A DNA stretch of 35,107 nucleotides from a bacterium. GTDB taxonomy: Bacteria; Cyanobacteriota; Vampirovibrionia; Gastranaerophilales; Gastranaerophilaceae. This document shows positions 1-6,542 of the stretch, piece by piece; the stretch's first letter is position 1; each line of letters opens with the position of its first letter. Both the position numbers and the translations under genes were made by a program. The notes under the pieces are model-generated. The model worked only from the letters and a program-made list of their open reading frames with translations, did no database searches and was not told the DNA's origin. Location of the stretch: contig JAFUUC010000015.1 in the NCBI GenBank assembly GCA_017471365.1, positions 1 through 35,107 on the forward strand, written 5' to 3'.

Positions 1-337
1 CTACTGGGTAGGAGCTATGGTTGAGTGTAAAAATCAAGGTGGCAGATTACCAAAAGCGAGTGAACTTGCAAATATAGCTAAGGCAATATACAACGACAAT
101 TCAATCAGCGAGTCAGAAGATCACAACAATACAGACCCAACAGCAAACAATTGGGACACAAGCGTAACAGCAAAACTAGGTATAGAAGACTCCGCTTCGT
201 GGTTCTACCTTTGGGGTGACCTCGAGTACGACTCGCTCGATGCGTGGGGCCGCATCTTCGGCAGTTCGTACACGGAGTGGGACGGCTACGGCTACCGCGG
301 TTACGACCGTATCCGCGTTGTTTGCGTAGGAGGCTAG
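1..337 (+). CDS. Prepilin-type/C-type-lectin-like protein, 3' end (5' truncated by window)
   Basis: The reading frame is open from the first base (codons in phase from base 2) and ends at TAG 335-337, so the apparent ATG at 17 is internal. The peptide begins YWVGAMVEC and continues with a GGRLP motif. It matches the C-terminal part of the complete prepilin-like gene at 30757-31845, which has YWVGAMVEC then GGHLP, so the missing N-terminus is probably a type IV pilin-like signal. The GGRLP turn, the WFYLW strand and the terminal VVCV strand resemble the C-type-lectin/FGE-like fold of DGR target proteins (known family pattern; fold assignment is inference). From about base 190 composition changes abruptly to GC-rich, adenine-poor codons. 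A surface-exposed, possibly diversified pilin or secreted binding protein is the best guess; ligand unknown. Confidence 0.8.
   Translation, partial: YWVGAMVECKNQGGRLPKASELANIAKAIYNDNSISESEDHNNTDPTANNWDTSVTAKLGIEDSASWFYLWGDLEYDSLDAWGRIFGSSYTEWDGYGYRGYDRIRVVCVGG
200..334 (+). other. Candidate DGR variable region (VR) at the 3' end of the gene
   Basis: Bases 241-300 are 68% GC with 8 adenines, whereas bases 61-120 of the same gene are 37% GC with 26 adenines (counted by eye). In the tail, codons such as TAC, GAC, GGC, CGC, GGT, GAT, AGT and CGT alternate. All can be reached from AAC/AAT by changing only adenines. In DGRs, adenines of the template repeat are randomised during reverse transcription, so Asn codons become NNC/NNT. 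The scaffold positions (Trp, Ile, Phe, Val, Cys) stay constant. The tail sits at the C-terminal end of a lectin-like domain, where VRs normally lie. No template repeat or reverse transcriptase was found in the window. Confidence 0.62.
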
Positions 338-362
338 ATTATTTTGAAATATTATAAAAAAA

Positions 363-395
363 GGCGGGCTTAAAAAGTCCGCCATTATTTTTCTT
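363..395. terminator. Bidirectional intrinsic terminator
   Basis: GGCGGGCT (363-370) pairs with AGTCCGCC (376-383) around the loop TAAAA, with one G-T pair. The plus strand continues with a T-rich run (ATTATTTTTCTT). On the minus strand the stem is followed by seven T. It lies between the stop codons of convergent genes (337 and 428) and can serve both. Confidence 0.85.
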
Positions 396-427
396 CAAAC
401 TATCTCTCTTCTCATACCAAAATCATT

Positions 428-943
428 CTATTGCAGAGCTGTTCCCCACAATGAATCATTAAACTTGTTCTGTTGAGCTACTGCAATATCAGCACTCAAT
501 GTTACGTTGCTTGGAGCAAATACAAATACCAAATCTCCAACTTTCTTAGGTTGACCGTTCAATGCCTGAGAAGCACCACACACAAAGTCGATTGTTCTTT
601 GCATTTGTTCTTTATCAAGAAGGTGCAAATTCAACATTACGATCTTTCTGTCTTTCAAATATTGAACTATAGTAGCAGCATCGTCAAATGAACGAGGTTC
701 AACGACTACAACTTCGTTTCCGCCTCTATTGAAGCTCGGGTGATTTAGAACTTTTGTTTCCTGTTTAGGTGCAACCGGTGCATAAACAGGTTCCGGAGCT
801 CTTAGAGCGTTACCGTCTTCAACATATTCATCTTCATAATCATCATATTCATCATTTATATCTGAAAAAGGATTTCCACCGCTGAATCCATCCATTACGA
901 AATCTACAACTTTTTTCAAACTATCAGTTATTGCTGCCACCAA
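428..943 (-). CDS. sepF: Cell division protein SepF
   Basis: 171 aa. SepF polymerises at the septum, binds FtsZ and membrane, and tethers the Z-ring in Gram-positives and cyanobacteria. An N-terminal amphipathic stretch (about residues 1-20, ITDSLKKVVDFV) is the expected membrane anchor. It is followed by an acidic, low-complexity linker (about 25-60) and the globular SepF/DUF552 domain (about 68-165). That domain contains VVVVEPRSFDDA, YLKDRKIVMLNLHLLD and an F(V)CGASQALNG-like segment. The start is TTG at 943, with GGAGG five bases upstream. It lies 18 bp downstream of yggS on the same strand, the ylmE/yggS-sepF arrangement seen in cyanobacteria and Firmicutes. The bidirectional hairpin at 363-395 terminates it. 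Confidence 0.94.
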   Translation of the reverse strand: MVAAITDSLKKVVDFVMDGFSGGNPFSDINDEYDDYEDEYVEDGNALRAPEPVYAPVAPKQETKVLNHPSFNRGGNEVVVVEPRSFDDAATIVQYLKDRKIVMLNLHLLDKEQMQRTIDFVCGASQALNGQPKKVGDLVFVFAPSNVTLSADIAVAQQNKFNDSLWGTALQ

Positions 944-961
944 TTTGTCCTCCGTTTATCT

Positions 962-1627
962 CTACTTAAATAATTTTCTACCTATTCTCAACATTGTCGC
1001 CCCCGTCTGAGCCGCAATTTTATAATCCTGACTCATACCCATTGAAATTTCTTCCAATTTGCAGCCAAACTCTCTTTCCAGTTCATCTCTAATCTTTACA
1101 ATCTCTGAAAACAAACCCCTGATTACGTCTTCTGAAGCATCCAATGGTGCCATGTTCATAACACCAACAACTTTCAAACCATTCAATCCGAGTAACTGAC
1201 CAAAATTCTCAAAAACCCCCTGTTTAGAAAAACCGAATTTCTGTTCTTCATTAGCATTGTTAATCTGAACAAGTATATTCTGAATTTTGCCAATTTCCAA
1301 AGAATGTTGTGAAATACTCTGTGCAAGCTTCAAACTGTCAACAGAATGAATGTAATCAAAAATTTTGACCGCCTGTTTAACTTTATTAGTCTGCAAGTGA
1401 CCAATAAAATGAAATGAAGAATTTTCTCTCACTTCCTGCGGCAAGTTTTGGATTTTTTCACCGGCTTCAAGAACTCTTGATTCACCAAAATCTCTTAACC
1501 CCGCATCATAAGCAGCACAGATAGCTTCCTGCGTAAAATACTTTGTAACTGCAATTATTCTAGGTTGACAAGGTGCTATTTCTTCTTGTATCAGCAGAAG
1601 ATTTCGCTTAACCGTTTCGTACATCAT
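962..1627 (-). CDS. yggS: YggS/PLPBP family pyridoxal-phosphate homeostasis protein
   Basis: 221 aa, normal for the family. The fold is the alanine-racemase-like TIM barrel, with the PLP lysine in AVTKYF near residue 28. The family signature FHFIGHLQTNK and the C-terminal MGMSQDYKIAAQTGATMLRIG phosphate-binding region (written here as hallmark segments) are intact. Members bind PLP without a known catalytic turnover and keep free PLP and amino/keto acid pools in balance. Two ATGs start the frame; either is possible, since GAGGTG lies only two bases before the first. It heads a probable operon with sepF. A promoter matching TTGGAC-17-TACAAT lies at 1671-1699 on the same strand. Confidence 0.93.
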   Translation of the reverse strand: MMYETVKRNLLLIQEEIAPCQPRIIAVTKYFTQEAICAAYDAGLRDFGESRVLEAGEKIQNLPQEVRENSSFHFIGHLQTNKVKQAVKIFDYIHSVDSLKLAQSISQHSLEIGKIQNILVQINNANEEQKFGFSKQGVFENFGQLLGLNGLKVVGVMNMAPLDASEDVIRGLFSEIVKIRDELEREFGCKLEEISMGMSQDYKIAAQTGATMLRIGRKLFK

Positions 1628-1670
1628 TCACCTCTACAAGAAAACCCGCTCAAAACTTGAGCATATTCAA

Positions 1671-1699
1671 ATTGTACCTTAAGTTTTGACGATGTCCAA
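1671..1699 (-). promoter_or_regulatory. Promoter of yggS-sepF
   Basis: On the minus strand, -35 TTGGAC (1694-1699) and -10 TACAAT (1671-1676) are separated by 17 bp. The predicted start near 1664 falls at the edge of the inverted repeat 1648-1662, which could be an operator or a 5'-end hairpin. Confidence 0.6.
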
Positions 1700-1925
1700 A
1701 ATATTTTTCCGCAAAATTTTAACAAAAAAAACAATTTGCCCGAAACCATGTCTCTGACATGATTTCAGCCTATTAACAAAAATCCGCGAAAGCTTAATAT
1801 ATCTTAACATATGTTTGAGAGTATAAGTCCAAAAAGCCTGTTTTTACTAAAAAGCATGCCAAAAGGATTGAAATTCATCAATCTACTATCAAAAAGTAAA
1901 TATTTGTAAAAATTAAAAATTTTTG

Positions 1926-1934
1926 TGATAACAT
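1926..1934 (+). promoter_or_regulatory. Extended -10 of zupT, close to start codon
   Basis: TGA followed by TAACAT, then nine bases to the ATG at 1944. There is no Shine-Dalgarno sequence before this ATG, so the transcript may be leaderless or have a leader of only a few bases. Confidence 0.45.
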
Positions 1935-1943
1935 GAGTTTGTT

Positions 1944-2744
1944 ATGAATTTACCCGCAAATTTAGGAATTGCATTTAGCCTTACGATGCTTGCCGGATTA
2001 ACTACGGCTGTCGGTGGTGTTGTCGCTTTTATGACAAAGAAAAATGATTTGAAAACACTATCTTTAGGGCTAGGTTTTAGTGCAGGTGTAATGATTTTTA
2101 TTTCGCTTGTAGATATAATTCCGGGTGCTAAAGAAATGTTGAAAACAAATTTTCCCAACAGGTTTGAGTGGCTTGTTTTTGGGGGGTTTGTTGCGGGGCT
2201 TTTGCTTTCGGTATTAATAGATTATTTTTTACCGGATCACGTTGATACACAAGAGCTTTTACATCCGGATTATCAAGATCCGCACAGTCATTATAAACTT
2301 AAACGTGCCGGGATGCTCACTGCAATTGCTATTTGCGTGCATAATTTTCCGGAAGGAATGGCAACTTTTTTGACCACAACACAGGATATCACATTAGGGG
2401 TGTCGGTAGCTTTGGCAATTGCAATACATAATATTCCGGAAGGAATTGCTGTTGCATTGCCGATTTATCACGTTACAGGCAAAAAACGTTATGCAATGCT
2501 TTATGCCGCATTGTCAGGAATTACAGAGCCTATTGGGGCATTATTCGGAATGCTTATTTTCGGATTATTTTTACCGCAAATTATGGTAGGTTTTTTGATG
2601 GCAGCAGTTGCGGGAATTATGACATACATTTCTTTTGATACTCTTTTACCTTTGGCTAAAGAGTACGGAAATTGGCACCTTTCCATAGTAGGAATTATGT
2701 CAGGGATAATATTTATTTGGATGAGTTTAATAATGCTGGGGTAA
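1944..2744 (+). CDS. zupT: ZIP-family divalent metal (zinc) transporter ZupT
   Basis: 266 aa inner-membrane protein with about eight hydrophobic segments. The two ZIP metal-binding signatures are present: HNFPEG (His133, Glu137) in the fourth transmembrane helix and HNIPEG (His162, Glu166) in the fifth. A His-containing cytoplasmic loop (PHSHYK, about 113-118) lies between helices III and IV. ZupT imports Zn2+ and with lower preference Fe2+, Mn2+ and Co2+. It is monocistronic: divergent from yggS and followed by its own gap before rplI. No Zur-like operator was recognised. The start has no SD sequence but a -10-like box nearby. Confidence 0.93.
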   Translation: MNLPANLGIAFSLTMLAGLTTAVGGVVAFMTKKNDLKTLSLGLGFSAGVMIFISLVDIIPGAKEMLKTNFPNRFEWLVFGGFVAGLLLSVLIDYFLPDHVDTQELLHPDYQDPHSHYKLKRAGMLTAIAICVHNFPEGMATFLTTTQDITLGVSVALAIAIHNIPEGIAVALPIYHVTGKKRYAMLYAALSGITEPIGALFGMLIFGLFLPQIMVGFLMAAVAGIMTYISFDTLLPLAKEYGNWHLSIVGIMSGIIFIWMSLIMLG

Positions 2745-2841
2745 AACTTAACATTTTTACAAAACCCCTCGACAATTACTTATGTTTGTTATATGGTGTG
2801 TCTACATGTTAGAAATATAAATAGAAAAGGAGAATTTAAGA

Positions 2842-3339
2842 ATGCAAGTTATATTAAAAAAAGACGTTCAAAATTTAGGTGAAGCAGGCGATATTATTAC
2901 GGTTAAAGATGGTTATGCAAGAAACTTTCTTTTACCTCAAAATGTAGCTGAAGCTGCCACAAAAGGTGCTTTGGAAAATAGAGAAAAGAATATCGCAAGA
3001 ATTAAGGCTAAACAAGAAAAATTACATCAAGAAGCCTTAGCTAAAGCTGAAACTTTAGAAAAATCCGGAACTTTAGAATTGTCTGCAAAAGCAGGTGAAT
3101 CCGGTAAATTGTTCGGTACAATAACAACCAAAAAACTTGCTGAAGAATTGGCTGCTAAAACGGGTATCGAAGTTGATAGAAAGACTATTTCATTGAATGC
3201 TCCGATTAACAAAATCGGTAACTACACAATGTTAATTAAATTAACTTCAAAAGTTAAATGTGAATTAACTGTATCAGTTACAGCATCTGAAGTAGTTAAA
3301 GAGGCTATTGAAGAAGAAACTGAAGAAGTTGCAGAATAA
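2842..3339 (+). CDS. rplI: 50S ribosomal protein L9
   Basis: 165 aa. The N-terminal RNA-binding signature (MQVILKKDVQNLGEAGDIITVKDGYARNFLLP region, residues 1-33) is complete. It is followed by the long connecting helix (about 40-75) and the C-terminal domain ending near residue 150. A Glu-rich tail (EEETEEVAE) extends it beyond the usual ~150 aa. L9 binds 23S rRNA domain V and restrains ribosome slippage. An SD (AAGGAG) precedes the ATG. An extended -10 (TGT TATATG, ending at 2795) lies 46 bp upstream. The MetE-like gene starts inside or at its 3' end, so the two are co-transcribed. Confidence 0.97.
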   Translation: MQVILKKDVQNLGEAGDIITVKDGYARNFLLPQNVAEAATKGALENREKNIARIKAKQEKLHQEALAKAETLEKSGTLELSAKAGESGKLFGTITTKKLAEELAAKTGIEVDRKTISLNAPINKIGNYTMLIKLTSKVKCELTVSVTASEVVKEAIEEETEEVAE

Positions 3340-4408
3340 TTCATTAAAACTACAACCAATAGCAATAGGTTCGCTTCCGTATTCAAATACACAAGAAGCA
3401 ATGAAGCTTGTGGCAAAGGATTTTTCAAATATTCCATTTTTTCCACAGCTTGCCAAAGTTAGTAAAAACGAAGACATGATTATTCAATTTTTGGAAGGCA
3501 TGCCTTCGTTTTTTGGTTCAAAAGCAGAAAATTTCTATTTTGATAGTGAAGACGATAAATTTTGGCTTGATGTCGAAGATCTTTTTACAGATTACGAAGA
3601 AATTATTACAGGATCTAATTTTGAAAAATTAGATAAATATGCTATAAGCGATAATTTTTCATCAACTTTTTCTTTATTCGAAAAACAGATAAAAACAACC
3701 AAACCACCTTACGCAAAAGGACAAATAATAGGTCCTTTTACATTAGGGGTATCTTTAACAGATAAAGATGGCAAGTGTGCAATTTATGATGAGACTTTAA
3801 AAGATATTATTGTAAAATTGTTGAGTTTAAAAGCAGTATGGCAAATTAATAGAATTAAACAAGCAAATCCGCAAACTATTCCGATAATTTTTTTAGATGA
3901 ACCTTGTATTTCACAGCTTGGAACTTCTGCATATATGACAATACCGAATGAAGAAGTTATTCAAATGCTCAATGAAGTAGCAATGTTGATCAAATATTTT
4001 GGTGGAATTTGCGGAGTTCATTGTTGCGGAAAGTGTGACTGGTCAATTCCAATAAGTGCAGGTTTTGACATAATAAATCCCGATGCATTTAATTATGCAC
4101 AAAATTTCAGTATTTATTCTTCAAAAATAAACAAATTTTTAAATAGCGGAGGGAAAATTGCCTGGGGAATAATTCCAACATTAAATATTCAAGCTCTGGA
4201 AACTCTTACTACTAATGACCTCGCCGAAATTTTTGAAAAGTCCGTAAAATATTTGACTAAAAAAGGAATTGATGAGAAACTCATAAAAGACAATTCATTG
4301 ATAACATCATCTTGTGGAGCGGGTTCTTTGTCTGTTGAACAAGCAAAGCGGGCAATGGATTTTATAAATGAATTGGCGGGACTTTTGAAAGAAAGGTACA
4401 AAATTTGA
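3329..4408 (+). CDS. MetE C-terminal/uroporphyrinogen-decarboxylase-superfamily methyltransferase-like protein
   Basis: About 359 aa. The family is the TIM-barrel methyltransferases related to the catalytic half of cobalamin-independent methionine synthase and to MtaA/CmuA corrinoid methyltransferases. Seen: IAIGSLPYSN near the N-terminus (matching the substrate-facing start of the barrel), a QIIGPFTLG segment, FLDEPCIS, a cysteine/histidine cluster GVHCCGKCDW suitable for Zn, and a late SSCGAGSLS, which resembles the second zinc-site strand. Zinc would activate a thiol acceptor; actual substrate unknown. Initiation is uncertain: TTG at 3329 (11 bp overlap with rplI) or TTG at 3308. It overlaps the downstream CooC-like gene by 4 bp (TTGA), so the two products probably work together. 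Confidence 0.72.
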   Translation: MQNNSLKLQPIAIGSLPYSNTQEAMKLVAKDFSNIPFFPQLAKVSKNEDMIIQFLEGMPSFFGSKAENFYFDSEDDKFWLDVEDLFTDYEEIITGSNFEKLDKYAISDNFSSTFSLFEKQIKTTKPPYAKGQIIGPFTLGVSLTDKDGKCAIYDETLKDIIVKLLSLKAVWQINRIKQANPQTIPIIFLDEPCISQLGTSAYMTIPNEEVIQMLNEVAMLIKYFGGICGVHCCGKCDWSIPISAGFDIINPDAFNYAQNFSIYSSKINKFLNSGGKIAWGIIPTLNIQALETLTTNDLAEIFEKSVKYLTKKGIDEKLIKDNSLITSSCGAGSLSVEQAKRAMDFINELAGLLKERYKI

Positions 4409-5154
4409 CGATAAAATTAGCAATTACAGGCAAAGGCGGAAGCGGTAAAACGACCATAGTTAAAGCCTTTATGCATATTTTTAAACAGATGTATCCTGAT
4501 AAGTCAATATTGCTTTTTGATAATGATTTAACAAGTGAACTTGCACACAGTTTCGGTTTAGATATAAGAAATACTATTTACGGTATCAGAAGCGGAAAGC
4601 ACGAATATAAAACAGGAATCCCTGAAGATATGTCTAAACAAGAATTTATCGAATGGGCTATGGAAGATATCCTTGTTTCGATTGATGATAATGTTGATAT
4701 TATTGAATCTTGGTTTGTAGGATCAAAAGATTGCAGATGTCCTATTACAAAACTTATAAACGATGCTGTTGAAAAACTGATTAACCGCTATGATTTTGTT
4801 ATTTTTGATTGCGAATTTGACCTTAAGTATCTCAATCAGCTTGTAGATATTGAAGTTGATACAACAATCATCGTCGCAAATCCTTCTGAAGAATCAGCAC
4901 ACCTGGCTCAACGTATAAAAGAATTTAGTTCAAAACACAGTGCCGGTAACCAACTGGGTGTAGTAATAAACAAAGTTGATAACAGCAAATTATCTACTTT
5001 ATCAGAGCTATTGCATAAATACGATTTAGACATTCTTGGCGTTATACCTTATGATGAAGAATTGACAAGAAATCCAATTGCAAGAGAATCGGTAATGGTT
5101 CAAGATGCTATTAAATCATTCTATTCAAGACTAAACCTTCCACAGGGAGGATAA
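4405..5154 (+). CDS. CooC-like P-loop maturation ATPase (MinD/SIMIBI family)
   Basis: 249 aa. A deviant Walker A, GKGGSGKTT (residues 9-17), marks the MinD/ArsA/NifH superfamily. A Cys-X-Cys pair (Cys110, Cys112, in KDCRCP) sits where CooC1 binds Ni/Zn across its dimer interface. DFVIFDCEFDL is the Walker B/switch region, and VVINKVD contributes nucleotide contacts. CooC proteins load nickel into CO dehydrogenase, and relatives act on other metallo- or corrinoid enzymes. No CODH gene is nearby; instead it is translationally coupled (TTGA overlap) to a MetE-like methyltransferase and followed by folD. A role in one-carbon or corrinoid enzyme activation is inference from context. Start TTG. Confidence 0.78.
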   Translation: MTIKLAITGKGGSGKTTIVKAFMHIFKQMYPDKSILLFDNDLTSELAHSFGLDIRNTIYGIRSGKHEYKTGIPEDMSKQEFIEWAMEDILVSIDDNVDIIESWFVGSKDCRCPITKLINDAVEKLINRYDFVIFDCEFDLKYLNQLVDIEVDTTIIVANPSEESAHLAQRIKEFSSKHSAGNQLGVVINKVDNSKLSTLSELLHKYDLDILGVIPYDEELTRNPIARESVMVQDAIKSFYSRLNLPQGG

Positions 5155-5220
5155 AGCTATTGTCCGACATCTTGAAATAAATTCAGGGTGGCAGCAAAAT
5201 AGATATAATAAGGAAACAAC

Positions 5221-6057
5221 ATGGCAACAATACTAGATGGTAAAAATTTAAGAGAAAAAATTTTATCAGATTTGAAGAACAGAATTGAAAGTTTTGAAAC
5301 CAAACCAACTCTCGTTGTCATACTTGTAGGCGAAAATCCGGCAAGTAAAATCTACGTAAATAACAAGAAAAAAGTAGCAGAAAAAATCGGAATAAACTCG
5401 CAAATTATCAATTATCCTGAAAATATTTCTGAACAAGAATTGATTAAAAAAATTAATGAACTTAATGAAAATAAAAATGTTCACGCAATTTTAGTTCAAT
5501 TGCCTTTGCCTGATGGGATTTCCAAATCAAACGTTATTAATGCAATTTCTCCTGAAAAAGATGTTGACGGTTTTACACCTTATAATATCGGTAAATTATT
5601 TTCCGGTGAAAAACCTAAAGTTTACCCTTGCACACCAAAAGGTATTTTACTTTTATTAGATGAATATAATATTGAACTAGAAGGCAAACATGCTGTTGTT
5701 GTAGGACGTTCAGGCATTGTAGGCAGACCTATGGCTCAAATGCTTTTGGATAGAAATGCAACTGTGACAATATGTCACAGTCATACAAAAAATCTTGAAA
5801 AAATAATAAAAACCGCAGATATTTTAATATCGGCGGTTGGGAAAAATATTATAAAAGGGGAAATGTTAAAACCTGGTTGTGTGGTGGTTGATGTCGGAAT
5901 TTTTAAAGATGAAAACGGTAAAACACGTGGAGATGTGGATTTTGAATCATCTTTGAAAGTGGCATCATACATATCACCTGTTCCGGGCGGCGTTGGACCA
6001 ATGACAATAACTTCATTGATGTTAAACACCGTAGAACTTTTTATGAATAATTCATAA
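5221..6057 (+). CDS. folD: Methylenetetrahydrofolate dehydrogenase/cyclohydrolase FolD
   Basis: 278 aa, the usual size. FolD oxidises 5,10-methylene-THF to methenyl-THF and hydrolyses it to 10-formyl-THF, supplying purine and fMet synthesis. Seen: VGENPASKIYVNNKKK (active-site Tyr and Lys), VQLPLPDG, the PEKDVDGF motif, PCTPKGI, a Rossmann VVGRSGIVGRPMA and the C-terminal PVPGGVGPMT. SD AAGGAAA lies a few bases before the ATG. It follows the CooC-like gene by 66 bp in the same direction, so the three one-carbon-type genes may form one unit. Its stop codon lies in an inverted repeat shared with the convergent gene. Confidence 0.97.
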   Translation: MATILDGKNLREKILSDLKNRIESFETKPTLVVILVGENPASKIYVNNKKKVAEKIGINSQIINYPENISEQELIKKINELNENKNVHAILVQLPLPDGISKSNVINAISPEKDVDGFTPYNIGKLFSGEKPKVYPCTPKGILLLLDEYNIELEGKHAVVVGRSGIVGRPMAQMLLDRNATVTICHSHTKNLEKIIKTADILISAVGKNIIKGEMLKPGCVVVDVGIFKDENGKTRGDVDFESSLKVASYISPVPGGVGPMTITSLMLNTVELFMNNS

Positions 6058-6071
6058 TCAGTTATTATGAA
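6051..6071. repeat. Inverted repeat spanning two convergent stop codons
   Basis: TTCATAAT (6051-6058) and ATTATGAA (6064-6071) are perfectly complementary around CAGTT. The repeat contains the folD stop (6055-6057) and the stop of the opposing gene (from 6065). It lacks a T-run, so it is at best a weak terminator or RNA-end-stabilising hairpin. Confidence 0.5.
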
Positions 6072-6385
6072 CCACCGGAAATGTTTAATTGACAACTTGA
6101 CTTGATACTGTTATTTACAAGTGTTTTCAAGCTGGAAATTTCGGCTTCTATTGCAGTAAGTTGGTTCTCTATAGACTCTTTTTCAGTATCCAACTCCTCA
6201 TCCATCGCATTGTACATTATCCACTGTGAATTAGTATCATAACCATCAGGATCAGCTGTTTCAATAGCTCTCGCCAATTCTTGATAATATCGACTTTCAT
6301 TCAAATTGGAAACAAGTTGCAATTGGTAAAAGTTTTTTTGCAAAGTCAATACACTCTTTTGACTTGCTAATGCTAAAAATGCCAT
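6065..6385 (-). CDS. Small helical protein of unknown function
   Basis: 106 aa, not recognised. It begins MAFLALASQKSVLTLQ, then an ESRYYQELARAIE stretch. The last 45 residues (EELDTEKESIENQLTAIEAEISSLKTLV) have heptad spacing typical of a coiled coil. No signal peptide or membrane helix. A good SD (AAGGAG) precedes the ATG. It stands alone between folD (convergent, 7 bp away) and the serine hydrolase (divergent), and the operator-like repeat at 6464-6488 lies upstream of both divergent genes. Coding is supported by the SD, codon use like its neighbours and a clean frame. Function unknown; a self-assembling structural or secretion-related protein is only a guess. Confidence 0.7.
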   Translation of the reverse strand: MAFLALASQKSVLTLQKNFYQLQLVSNLNESRYYQELARAIETADPDGYDTNSQWIMYNAMDEELDTEKESIENQLTAIEAEISSLKTLVNNSIKSSCQLNISGGS

Positions 6386-6463
6386 ATCTGCTCTCCTTAT
6401 TTTAAACTGCTCTCAATGCTATAAAGTTTTTTTTTATTCTCAAATTTCAACAGAGGAATTTTT

Positions 6464-6488
6464 TGTAACATTTGTTTACAATGTTACA
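6464..6488. promoter_or_regulatory. 25-bp operator-like inverted repeat
   Basis: TGTAACATT, seven bases (TGTTTAC), then AATGTTACA: a perfect 9-bp dyad. It lies in the divergent region between the small helical protein and the serine hydrolase, directly upstream of the latter's -35. Its size and symmetry fit a dimeric repressor/activator site. Only one copy was noticed. Confidence 0.55.
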
Positions 6489-6491
6489 TAC

Positions 6492-6521
6492 TTGCCAAGT
6501 TGAGATAAGTTAAACTAGAAT
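6492..6521 (+). promoter_or_regulatory. Promoter of serine hydrolase-ldpA
   Basis: TTGCCA (6492-6497), 18 bp, TAGAAT (6516-6521). Transcription would start near 6528, just before the SD GGGAGG and the TTG start. The -35 abuts the inverted repeat at 6464-6488, so a bound regulator could act here. Confidence 0.5.
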
Positions 6522-6542
6522 ATAGTTGGGAGGAAAGCAGAT

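Larger units (their letters stand above)
1628..1943. other. Divergent intergenic region between yggS and zupT
   Basis: 316 bp without a credible gene. It holds the yggS promoter (1671-1699, minus) and two short perfect inverted repeats with 3-nt spacers. GCTCAA/TTGAGC lies at 1648-1662, at the predicted yggS transcription start. CATGTC/GACATG lies at 1747-1761. At the far end is the extended -10 for zupT (1926-1934). The rest is AT-rich with A/T runs (1905-1925). I see nothing else that I can name. Confidence 0.5.

Noticed and set aside
200-334. GC-rich tail read as horizontally acquired DNA or foreign domain
   Set aside because: The flip is confined to ~45 codons, in frame, at the 3' end of a family gene, and is concentrated in A-to-other changes at NNC/NNT codons; DGR mutagenesis explains it better.
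176-385. Minus-strand 69-aa frame opposite the VR
   Set aside because: It is a shadow of the GC-rich tail and runs through the terminator.
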